DNA of 64,000 bases from Methylobacter sp. Its GTDB lineage: Bacteria > Pseudomonadota > Gammaproteobacteria > Methylococcales > Methylomonadaceae. The position numbers were made by a program, and so were the translations under genes. The stretch lies in the NCBI RefSeq assembly GCF_030680395.1, contig NZ_JAUXVR010000007.1, positions 186,001 to 250,000 on the forward strand, in the 5' to 3' direction. Under the pieces are notes generated by a model. It made no database searches. It had not been told where the DNA came from and saw only the letters and a program-made list of their open reading frames with translations. Within the stretch, counting starts at the first letter, position 1. Each line of letters opens with the position of its first letter. Positions 25,145 through 32,982 of the stretch are shown here, in pieces.

Positions 25145-25981
25145 TTAAGCAGCGTCTATTACATAGCGCTTGATGAGTTGTCGGTAATAATTGATTTCAT
25201 CGGTTTTCCCGCGTTTTGTAACGCCGGCGAGATAAATATGGGCTTTTTTTACCAGCATAGTTATCGCCGCCTGCTGATTTTGCTCAGACAATTGATCGCT
25301 AGCTATGATTTTTTGCAAGGCGCTGATCCGGAACCGGTCCATACCCCAGAATGCCATAGATAACTGGTCTTCATGGCCGCCATGCTTGTTTATTTGCGCG
25401 TGTTCAATCAATAAAACCGGGTAATTGGCGGCGATTCTGAGCCACAGGTCATAGTCTTCGCAGGCTGGCAGCTGGGGGTCAAACAGGCCGATGTCGGTAA
25501 ATACCGAGCGGTGTATCAGGACGGTAGACGGCGATATCGCGCATAACGGTAAGCAATGGGTAAAGATCCAGCCGCCTGTCTTCGCGTATTTTTTGGGTAC
25601 ATCAACCTGAGTGCCATTGCGTATCCAGTTTTCTTCGGTGTGGCAAACCTTGTATTCAGGGTTGGTCGCCAGTGCCGCTTTCTGGTTGGCCAGTTTTTCA
25701 GGCAGCCATTCATCATCAGAATCCAGAAAAGCCAGCCAGTCGCCGGTCGCTTGTTGTATGCCAAGATTACGTGCCGCACTGACTCCGAGGTTTTCCTGAT
25801 GAAAATAACGGACCTGGGGAAATTCCCGGCGGAGCATGACTCCGGTATCATCGGTTGAACCGTCATCAATGACTACAACTTCTGCCGGTAATAAGGTTTG
25901 AGAATACACGGATAACAGCGTCCGTTTGAGCAGATCGCGGCGGTTGTAGCTGGGAATAATGACTGAAATATTTATAAAAAT
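25145..25981 (-). CDS. Family 2 glycosyltransferase with no normal start codon
   Basis: A GT-A fold transferase of about 278 residues. Its N-terminal strand NISVIIPSYNRRDLL, the DDGSTDDTG motif, the nucleotide-sugar DxD region LAFLDSDDEWLPEK and the later ACEDYDLWLRIA are all present. The frame is open from 25984 (a TAA lies at 25987-25985) but has no ATG, GTG or TTG before GTG 25909, which would remove the first beta strand. Candidate starts are ATT 25981 or ATA 25975, with TAAGG just upstream. The gene is therefore either rarely initiated, 5'-damaged or affected by a sequence error. It is convergent with the Fe-S regulator. Confidence 0.75.
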   Translation of the reverse strand: MFINISVIIPSYNRRDLLKRTLLSVYSQTLLPAEVVVIDDGSTDDTGVMLRREFPQVRYFHQENLGVSAARNLGIQQATGDWLAFLDSDDEWLPEKLANQKAALATNPEYKVCHTEENWIRNGTQVDVPKKYAKTGGWIFTHCLPLCAISPSTVLIHRSVFTDIGLFDPQLPACEDYDLWLRIAANYPVLLIEHAQINKHGGHEDQLSMAFWGMDRFRISALQKIIASDQLSEQNQQAAITMLVKKAHIYLAGVTKRGKTDEINYYRQLIKRYVIDAA

Positions 25982-26138
25982 ACCTTAGGTTTAATGGGTG
26001 TTGGGCTTTCCTGGTTCTGATAATCGACATCAATTAAAGCCGCTAACCAAACCCGGCACCCGGTCATTTTAATGATGGCGGATAAACGGCAGGTACGGTA
26101 TCTGTCGGGTTGGAGCGGCGTCAGCAACAGCAGGCGCT

Positions 26139-27143
26139 TTAGGCGACGCAGGGAGCCGTTGCCGAGGCAACCGTAGCTTTGCTTAAACGGTCATTGATCG
26201 CCCGCCATGACTCTGTTTGAGGAGGCTGTTCCACCAGAATCAGATCCAGCTGCAAGCTATCCAGCTCGCGAAGCGCGGCATACAGCCGTTGGGCATAATC
26301 GCTGGCTTGTTTGGGTAAGCGCAACACGCGGATTTGGCCGGTTTCCGGTATTTGCAGTTGATAGCTCAACAGGCCAATCCTTTTGCCGTCGGCGACCAAT
26401 TTCTGCATCCTATCCGGCAACTGTTCTGCCGGGCAACGCATAGCGGGCGTTGTCGGCGCATAATGTACGGCCATCATGCCCGGCGCGCGAATTTCCGCTG
26501 GTTTTGATGCCGGCGGAATCAGGAGCTCGGTCTGTAAAACGGCTTCAATCTCCTGACGGGTGATATGTCCCGGTCTGAGCAACCTCGGCTTACTGCCGCT
26601 TAAATCGATAATGGTTGATTCCACGCCGACCTGACAGGTACCTCCATCAAGGATCATATCAACCGCATCGCCCAGCTCCTCGCTGACATGGACGGCCTGA
26701 GTAGGACTAATCCGGCAAAAACGATTAGCCGATGGTGCCGCAACCCCGCCGCCAAAGCTTTTTAACAAAGCCAGCGCTACCGGATGATCGGGCATGCGCA
26801 AACCGACCGTTTGCTGGCCGCCGGTAACCGCCAGCGGTACTTCAGGTTTTTTGTTCAATATCATCGCCAACGGGCCGGGCCAGAAACGATGCGCCAGCGT
26901 TAACGCGGCATCAGGCACGGTGCTTGCCCAATCGTAAAGGCTGTCAATATCGGCGATATGCACAATTAACGGATGATCGGCCGGCCGACCTTTGGCTTTA
27001 AATATAGCCGCTACTGCAACAGGGTTACTGGCGTCCGCACCCAGGCCGTAAACCGTCTCGGTGGGGAAAGCGACCAGTCGGCCTTGGCGCAATAAATCAG
27101 CCGCATGGCTAATGGCGTCAGCGTCTGCAACAATCGGTTTCAT
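26139..27143 (-). CDS. L-threonylcarbamoyladenylate synthase, Sua5 type
   Basis: A 334-residue enzyme making threonylcarbamoyl-AMP from threonine, bicarbonate and ATP for tRNA t6A37. The YrdC/TsaC domain has GRLVAFPTETVYGLGADA, FKAKGRPADHPLIVHI, VGLRMPDHPVAL and SANRF. The C-terminal Sua5 domain (from LRPGHITRQEIEAVL through HYAPTTPA) distinguishes it from short TsaC. Start ATG 27143 is 10 bp after the pyruvate carboxylase B stop on the same strand, so it may be the last gene of that transcript. Confidence 0.93.
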   Translation of the reverse strand: MKPIVADADAISHAADLLRQGRLVAFPTETVYGLGADASNPVAVAAIFKAKGRPADHPLIVHIADIDSLYDWASTVPDAALTLAHRFWPGPLAMILNKKPEVPLAVTGGQQTVGLRMPDHPVALALLKSFGGGVAAPSANRFCRISPTQAVHVSEELGDAVDMILDGGTCQVGVESTIIDLSGSKPRLLRPGHITRQEIEAVLQTELLIPPASKPAEIRAPGMMAVHYAPTTPAMRCPAEQLPDRMQKLVADGKRIGLLSYQLQIPETGQIRVLRLPKQASDYAQRLYAALRELDSLQLDLILVEQPPQTESWRAINDRLSKATVASATAPCVA

Positions 27144-27153
27144 ATTTTTTCAA

Positions 27154-28983
27154 TCAAGCAGAGGGTACGATTTCAATTAATACTTCATCCGGGTTAGCCG
27201 GTTCGCCTTTTACTATATGCACGGCTTTAACGGTTCCGGCTATCGGGGCAGTCACTTCCGTTTCCATCTTCATGGCTTCAGTAATCAAAACGGCTTGCCC
27301 CGCCGCCACATGCTGACCCACTTTAACCAAAACATCAAGAATATTACACGGCATACTCACCACCACGTCGCCTTCTGCTGAAGGCTTGGCGCGTTTGCTG
27401 GCAATGGTGCTTTTAACTGCACCCTGGGTACCGCCGTCCAGGACTATTTCATCCAGGGTTTCAACAACAATGTCCTCGGGAACGCCATCGACCATGAAAT
27501 AAAAATGCCGCAGCGTCTGGTTTTTCGGGCCGGCGCCGGTGACTTTGACATGATAAGACTCGCCATGTAGCGCGACATTAAACTCGGTAGGCGCTTTTTT
27601 AACGGCGTCAGTCGCTCTTGATTCAAGTTCTAAAGGTTCAGGCACCAAGGTGTTGTTCGAGCGCTGCTCTAAAAACAGTCTGCCCACCTCGGGAAACATC
27701 GCATAACTCAGCACGTCTTCATCATCAAGCGCCAGCGCTCCGATGTCCTGGCGAAGACTATCAAATTCCGGTTTAAGCAAATCGGCAGGGCGGCAGTCGA
27801 TGACCTCTTCCTTGCCAATCGCACGTTTTTGCAAATCCCTGTCAACCGCTGCCGGGGCTTTACCGTAGCCGCCTTGCAGGTAACGTTTCACCTCATTGGT
27901 AATGGTTTCATAACGTTTACCGGTTAACACATTCAGCACGGCTTGCGTTCCTACAATTTGCGACGTCGGCGTCACCAGCGGCGGATAGCCAAGGTCTTTA
28001 CGAACCAGCGGGATTTCCTTATACACTTCGCCGATGCGATCCAGCGCATTGCGTTCTTTCAATTGGTTGGCCAGATTGGAAATCATGCCGCCGGGTACTT
28101 GAAATACATGCACCTGGGTATCGATACCGGTGAACTCGCTCTCATAGCGATGATATTTTTTCCGAACTTCGGCAAAATAACCGTTGACTGCCTGTAACTT
28201 ATCCAAATCCAGGCCGGTGTCGTAAACCGTGCCGCGCAATGCCGTCACCATGCTTTCGGTCGGCGGGTGGCTGGTGCCGCCCGCCCACGATGATAAAGCG
28301 GTATCGATATGCTGACAGCCTGCTTCGATGGCTTTGATCTGGCACATTTCCGCTAACCCGGAGGTCGCATGGCAATGCAGATGCAGCGGCAGATCGACCG
28401 TATCTTTAAGCGCCTTTACCAGTTCGCTGGTCGCGTAGGGAGTCAGTAATCCGGCCATGTCTTTAATGGCAATCGAATCGCAACCCATTTCAGCCAAGCC
28501 TTTGCCCAGCGCGACAAAACCGGCCACATCATGCACCGGACTGGTGGTATAGCAAATAGTGCCTTGTGCGTGTTTACCTGCGGCCTTGGTCGCTTCGATA
28601 GCGGTTTTAAGATTGCGACTATCGTTAAGCGCATCAAAGATCCGAAACACATCCATGCCGTTTTCGGCGGCCTTGGTAATAAACGCCCGCACCACATCGT
28701 CGGAGTAATGGCGGTAGCCGAGCAGATTCTGCCCGCGCACCAGCATTTGTAAGCGGGTAAGCGGCAGGGCTGCTTTCAGTTTTGTTAAGCGCTCCCAGGG
28801 ATCTTCTTTCAGAAAGCGCAAGCAGGCGTCAAAAGTAGCGCCGCCCCAGCATTCCAGCGACCAATAGCCGATATCGTCGAGCATGGCGCAGGCCGGTAAC
28901 ATGTCTTCGGTACGTAAACGGGTCGCGATCAAAGATTGATGGGCGTCTCGAAGAATAACGTCGGTAATATGAATTTTTTGCAT
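27154..28983 (-). CDS. pycB: Pyruvate carboxylase subunit B (oxaloacetate decarboxylase alpha-like)
   Basis: A 609-residue biotin-dependent carboxyltransferase. The TIM-barrel domain has the metal-binding DVILRDAHQSLIATR near the N-terminus, the Lys region SIAIKDMAGLL and LHLHCHATSGLA. It is followed by the PYC/OADA helical domain and a C-terminal biotinyl domain with LITEAMKMETEV. The same fold is used by oxaloacetate decarboxylase alpha, but the adjacent biotin carboxylase subunit and the absence of the membrane beta/gamma subunits favour anaplerotic pyruvate carboxylation to oxaloacetate. It lies 14 bp downstream of subunit A. Confidence 0.88.
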   Translation of the reverse strand: MQKIHITDVILRDAHQSLIATRLRTEDMLPACAMLDDIGYWSLECWGGATFDACLRFLKEDPWERLTKLKAALPLTRLQMLVRGQNLLGYRHYSDDVVRAFITKAAENGMDVFRIFDALNDSRNLKTAIEATKAAGKHAQGTICYTTSPVHDVAGFVALGKGLAEMGCDSIAIKDMAGLLTPYATSELVKALKDTVDLPLHLHCHATSGLAEMCQIKAIEAGCQHIDTALSSWAGGTSHPPTESMVTALRGTVYDTGLDLDKLQAVNGYFAEVRKKYHRYESEFTGIDTQVHVFQVPGGMISNLANQLKERNALDRIGEVYKEIPLVRKDLGYPPLVTPTSQIVGTQAVLNVLTGKRYETITNEVKRYLQGGYGKAPAAVDRDLQKRAIGKEEVIDCRPADLLKPEFDSLRQDIGALALDDEDVLSYAMFPEVGRLFLEQRSNNTLVPEPLELESRATDAVKKAPTEFNVALHGESYHVKVTGAGPKNQTLRHFYFMVDGVPEDIVVETLDEIVLDGGTQGAVKSTIASKRAKPSAEGDVVVSMPCNILDVLVKVGQHVAAGQAVLITEAMKMETEVTAPIAGTVKAVHIVKGEPANPDEVLIEIVPSA

Positions 28984-28997
28984 CTGTTTTCCTTTAA

Positions 28998-30416
28998 TTA
29001 CAAGCCGGTATGTGCTGCCATGACGGCGGCGATAACGCTGGCCAGCTCTTCGGGCCGGAGTTTGTTGGAATAATTGACAAGTTCGGGATATTTATCAACA
29101 AAGCCGGTATTAAAGGTCGCGGCCCGAAACTCGGGATGTTTGAGAATTTCCAGATAATAAGGAATGGTGGTTTTAATGCCGAACAAGCCCATGTCTTTCA
29201 AAGCGCGTTCGCCGCGCTTGATCGTATCTTCCCAGGTCATCGCGCTAACGATCACTTTAGCCAGCATCGAATCGTAAAAAGGCGGGATTTCATAACCGGT
29301 ATAAATCGCGGTATCGGTACGCACGCCGGGGCCGCCGGGCGCATAATAACGCGAAATCCGGCCAAAACTGGGCAAGAAACTGTTTTGGGGATCTTCGGCA
29401 TTAATCCGGAACTGCATGGCATAACCGCGCCTGACAATCTCGTGTTGCTTGAAGCGCAAGGTCAATCCGGCCGCCACCCGTATCTGTTCTTCGACAATAT
29501 CCACACCGGTCACCGTTTCGGTAATGGTATGCTCGACCTGTATGCGGGTATTCATTTCCATGAAATAAAAACGATCTTTATCATCCAGCAGAAATTCCAC
29601 GGTACCGGCATTGGTATAGCCGACGGCTTTGGCGGCAAGCACCGCAAGACCGCCTATATATTGGCGCTGCGCCTCATCCAGTTGCGGGGACGGAGCTATT
29701 TCGATCAGCTTTTGATTGCGTCGCTGAATGGAACAGTCGCGTTCGTAAAGATGGATGGTATTGCCGTGATGGTCAGCCAATACCTGAACTTCAATATGCT
29801 TGGGATTAACCACGCATTTTTCTAAAAATACCTCGGCGCTGCCGAAGGCTTTAGTGGCTTCGGAAATAACCCGTTGATAATTTCGCTGCAAATCATCGGC
29901 ATTATCGCAGCGCCGGATACCCCGGCCGCCGCCCCCCGAAGTTGCTTTAAGCATAATCGGATAACCAATGGTTTCAGCCACGGCAAGCGCGTGTTCAACA
30001 CTATCCAGATTACCGTCCGAGCCAGGGGTTACCGGAATGCCTGCTGCAATCATGGCTTTTCTGGCCTCGGTTTTATCGCCCATGCGATGAATCACATCGG
30101 CATCGGGGCCGATGAAAATAATGCCGCGCTCTTTGCAGACTCGGGCAAACTGGGCATTTTCGGATAAAAAGCCATAGCCGGGATGAATGGCGTCACAGCC
30201 GGTCGCAGCCGCCAAATCGACCAAGCCATAGACATTGAGATAACCGGCTAGAGGTTCGCTACCGATGCAATAAGATTCATCTGCTTTTTTGACATGCAAG
30301 GCAAAACGGTCTGCATCCGAATAAATAGCGACCGAGCGTATGCCCATCTCGGCACAGGCGCGAATAATGCGCACCGCAATCTCGCCTCGATTGGCAATGA
30401 GGATTTTACGTAACAT
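28998..30416 (-). CDS. pycA: Pyruvate carboxylase subunit A (biotin carboxylase)
   Basis: A 472-residue ATP-grasp biotin carboxylase. Family motifs are MLRKILIANRGEIAVRIIRA, HPGYGFLSENAQFA, KATSGGGGRGIRR (Gly-rich ATP loop), FMEMNTRIQVEHTITE and INAEDP. It carboxylates the biotin on subunit B. Its length fits AccC/PycA. The partner gene 14 bp downstream, rather than accB upstream, supports the two-subunit pyruvate carboxylase. ATG 30416 is preceded by the 36-bp gap after the convergently unrelated TetR gene on the same strand. Confidence 0.9.
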   Translation of the reverse strand: MLRKILIANRGEIAVRIIRACAEMGIRSVAIYSDADRFALHVKKADESYCIGSEPLAGYLNVYGLVDLAAATGCDAIHPGYGFLSENAQFARVCKERGIIFIGPDADVIHRMGDKTEARKAMIAAGIPVTPGSDGNLDSVEHALAVAETIGYPIMLKATSGGGGRGIRRCDNADDLQRNYQRVISEATKAFGSAEVFLEKCVVNPKHIEVQVLADHHGNTIHLYERDCSIQRRNQKLIEIAPSPQLDEAQRQYIGGLAVLAAKAVGYTNAGTVEFLLDDKDRFYFMEMNTRIQVEHTITETVTGVDIVEEQIRVAAGLTLRFKQHEIVRRGYAMQFRINAEDPQNSFLPSFGRISRYYAPGGPGVRTDTAIYTGYEIPPFYDSMLAKVIVSAMTWEDTIKRGERALKDMGLFGIKTTIPYYLEILKHPEFRAATFNTGFVDKYPELVNYSNKLRPEELASVIAAVMAAHTGL

Positions 30417-30452
30417 AAGTATTTATTTCTCTTCGTGGCTTATCGATTGCAC

Positions 30453-31130
30453 TTATGAGTTATGTAAGCTGGAAAATACCAAATCTTCCAGAAACCTTAC
30501 AATCTCTCCCTCATCTTTATTTTTACCAAAGTCAGTCAGCGACGGCAGATTATTCATAAAAAAATTCTGGAAATGCGCCATTTCAATAATGGTGGACGCT
30601 AATGATTTCGGGTATTTGTATTTGGGGTTACACTCCAAAATCATATTTCCGATAACGGCGCAAAGGTCTTTGTAAGGTTTAAACAAGTGGTCCTTGTTAT
30701 CTTCGGATACCCGTTTGGTCAGATAGGCTTTGGAGCCTTCTGTAATAATGATTTGATGAAGGATGCTTTCATCGACATAACTGGTCCTAATATCGTCCTC
30801 GACGGTGGTGGCTAATAATTTAATGACCATTTTGAGTTTAACAACAGGGTCTTTAATATTATTGATCTTAAAAGTAACCCGATATTCAAGCCAGCTCCAA
30901 TACCAGGCAGTAATATAGATCAGCAACCGGTGCTTGTTTTCAAAATATCGGTAAATACCGGCCTCGGTTGTGCCGATAGCTTCCGCCAGTTTTTTAAACG
31001 TGAACGCTTCAAACCCGTTAAGGTGAATTAACTGAATACTGTGCAGAATGATTTTTTTGCCCAGCTCGGATTGTTCCGGATCCCTGAGAAATAATTTTTC
31101 ATTCATTTTAATTTGTAACTGTATTTCCAT
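30453..31130 (-). CDS. TetR-family transcriptional regulator
   Basis: A 225-residue regulator with an N-terminal TetR HTH (ILHSIQLIHLNGFEAFTFKKL, then AEAIGTTEAGIYRYFENKHRLL) and an alpha-helical ligand domain. The family usually represses divergent or adjacent genes. Here the SulP transporter starts 181 bp away on the other strand and is the likely target. The ligand is unknown. The start could be ATG 31130 or the internal ATG at residue 9 (MNEKLFL). Confidence 0.87.
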   Translation of the reverse strand: MEIQLQIKMNEKLFLRDPEQSELGKKIILHSIQLIHLNGFEAFTFKKLAEAIGTTEAGIYRYFENKHRLLIYITAWYWSWLEYRVTFKINNIKDPVVKLKMVIKLLATTVEDDIRTSYVDESILHQIIITEGSKAYLTKRVSEDNKDHLFKPYKDLCAVIGNMILECNPKYKYPKSLASTIIEMAHFQNFFMNNLPSLTDFGKNKDEGEIVRFLEDLVFSSLHNS

Positions 31131-31310
31131 AACTTTATGATTTGGCTTTCTATCTGAATATTAATGCATTTGAACCGCTTGCTTTAACAAGGACTACCGC
31201 ATGTCATGATAAAAATGATAACTGAAAGTATTACAACATGTAAAGATAGTGTTACTATTTTTTGTAAATATTTTTACTATTTTTAAAATTTATTCTAAAA
31301 GCATCCGATT

Positions 31311-32861
31311 ATGGAAATAAAAAATATGTTTCAAGAACTAAAAAGCGATCTGCCGGCCAGTATTGTGGTGTTTTTTGTGGCTGTTCCGTTATGCCTTGGT
31401 ATCGCGTTGGCATCGGGCGCGCCTTTGTTCGCAGGCATTATAGCGGGCATGATTGGCGGTATTGTGGTGGGTATTGCCAGTGGTTCACCTCTGGGGGTAA
31501 GCGGTCCTGCTGCCGGGTTAGCCGTCATTGTGTTAACCGCTATCGATACCCTGGGGTCCTGGCCTGCCTTTTTAACAGCCCTAGTTTTGGCCGGCATTAT
31601 TCAGCTTGTCATGGGCTTTGCCAAGGCGGGTTTTATCGCTTACTTCTTCCCTTCCTCTGTTATTAAAGGGATGCTTACCGGTATCGGACTTTTGATTATT
31701 TTGAAACAGATACCCCATGCGCTAGGTTACGATAAAGATGTTGAAGGCGATCTTTCGTACTTTCAAACCGACGGAGAGACCACCTTCTCGTCGATTGTCA
31801 GTGCGTTTGATGCTTTTACATTAGGCGCTGTAATAATTGCAGCGTTATCAATTGCGATCCTTATATTATGGGATACGGTTTTAACCAAAAAACATAAAAT
31901 CTTTCAATTGATACAAGGCCCGATTGTGGTTGTCGTTTTGGGCATGGTAATGAATTACTGTTATCAACAAGGGCTATTGAATTTTAGTTTGGCTGCTGAT
32001 CAGGTGGTTAATATTCCCGTTCCTGAAAATTTAGTCGGCTTTTTCCGCCAGTTCACCTTTCCCGATTTTTCTGCAATAACAAACTTTGAAGTCTGGAAAA
32101 CAGCTTTTGTAATGGCGATTATTGCAAGTTTGGAAACATTGCTTTGTGTTGAAGCCACCGACAAACTTGACCCATACAAAAGAGTTACGCCCACTAACAG
32201 AGAATTAAAGGCTCAGGGATTGGGCAATATTCTTTCAGGATTAATTGGCGGGTTACCTATTACGCAGGTTATTGTTCGCAGTTCTGCCAACATTTCATTT
32301 GGCGGTAAAACCAAACTGTCCGCAATACTTCATGGCGTATTTATATTAATCAGCGCTATTACCATTGCCGAATTGCTGAATATGATCCCGCTTGCCAGTT
32401 TAGCGGCTATATTGATTATGGTGGGATATAAGCTGGCCAAACCTGCTCTTTTTATACAGATGTACAAACTGGGCGGGGAGCAGTTTGTACCTTTTGCGGC
32501 TACTGTGGTCGGTATATTGTTAACTGACTTGCTAAGAGGAATTGCCATAGGCATGGCGTTCGGCATCTTTTACACTTTACACCACAGTTACTGCAACGCT
32601 TACTCAATGAAAGATGTAATGACTACAGAAGCGGGACATGAAGTTCATCATCTTGTTTTGGCAGAGGAAGTTTCATTTTTTAATAAGGCCAGCATAATGC
32701 AGGCTTTGGACGCTATTCCGGCCAATTCAACAGTGATTATCGATTGTGCTAAATCAAAATCAATTGCCTACGATGTCGTTGAATTCATACAGGATTACAG
32801 GAGTAACGCAAAACTGAAAAACATTACCGTTGAAACCATAGGATTCGTTGAGCCCGCCTAA
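31311..32861 (+). CDS. SulP-family anion transporter with STAS domain
   Basis: A 516-residue inner-membrane transporter. The SulP core starts SDLPASIVVFFVAVPLCLGIALASGAPL and includes SPLGVSGPAAGLAVIVLTA and GLGNILSGLIGGLPITQVIVRSSANISFGG. A short C-terminal STAS-like domain of about 100 residues carries VIIDCAKSKSIAYDVVEFI. This subgroup often carries bicarbonate or sulfate; anion choice cannot be made from sequence alone. Proximity to pyruvate carboxylase would fit bicarbonate supply, but that is inference. The divergent TetR gene probably regulates it. Confidence 0.88.
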   Translation: MEIKNMFQELKSDLPASIVVFFVAVPLCLGIALASGAPLFAGIIAGMIGGIVVGIASGSPLGVSGPAAGLAVIVLTAIDTLGSWPAFLTALVLAGIIQLVMGFAKAGFIAYFFPSSVIKGMLTGIGLLIILKQIPHALGYDKDVEGDLSYFQTDGETTFSSIVSAFDAFTLGAVIIAALSIAILILWDTVLTKKHKIFQLIQGPIVVVVLGMVMNYCYQQGLLNFSLAADQVVNIPVPENLVGFFRQFTFPDFSAITNFEVWKTAFVMAIIASLETLLCVEATDKLDPYKRVTPTNRELKAQGLGNILSGLIGGLPITQVIVRSSANISFGGKTKLSAILHGVFILISAITIAELLNMIPLASLAAILIMVGYKLAKPALFIQMYKLGGEQFVPFAATVVGILLTDLLRGIAIGMAFGIFYTLHHSYCNAYSMKDVMTTEAGHEVHHLVLAEEVSFFNKASIMQALDAIPANSTVIIDCAKSKSIAYDVVEFIQDYRSNAKLKNITVETIGFVEPA

Positions 32862-32933
32862 ATAAGAATTGATCTGGAAGAGCGGCTATACAAACTGGTG
32901 CAGCACAACGTGATGTGTTAAAGGCGATTAAGA

Positions 32934-32967
32934 CCGGATCAGCGCGGCATAAACTCCGCTGATCCGG
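32934..32967. terminator. Bidirectional hairpin between sulP and UPF0182 genes
   Basis: CCGGATCAGCG (32934-32944) pairs perfectly with CGCTGATCCGG (32957-32967) across a 12-nt loop, in the 121-bp gap between convergent genes. There is no strong T-tract on either side, so it may act as a stabilising hairpin or weak terminator. Confidence 0.55.
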
Positions 32968-32982
32968 CGAAAGTCCGGCCTC

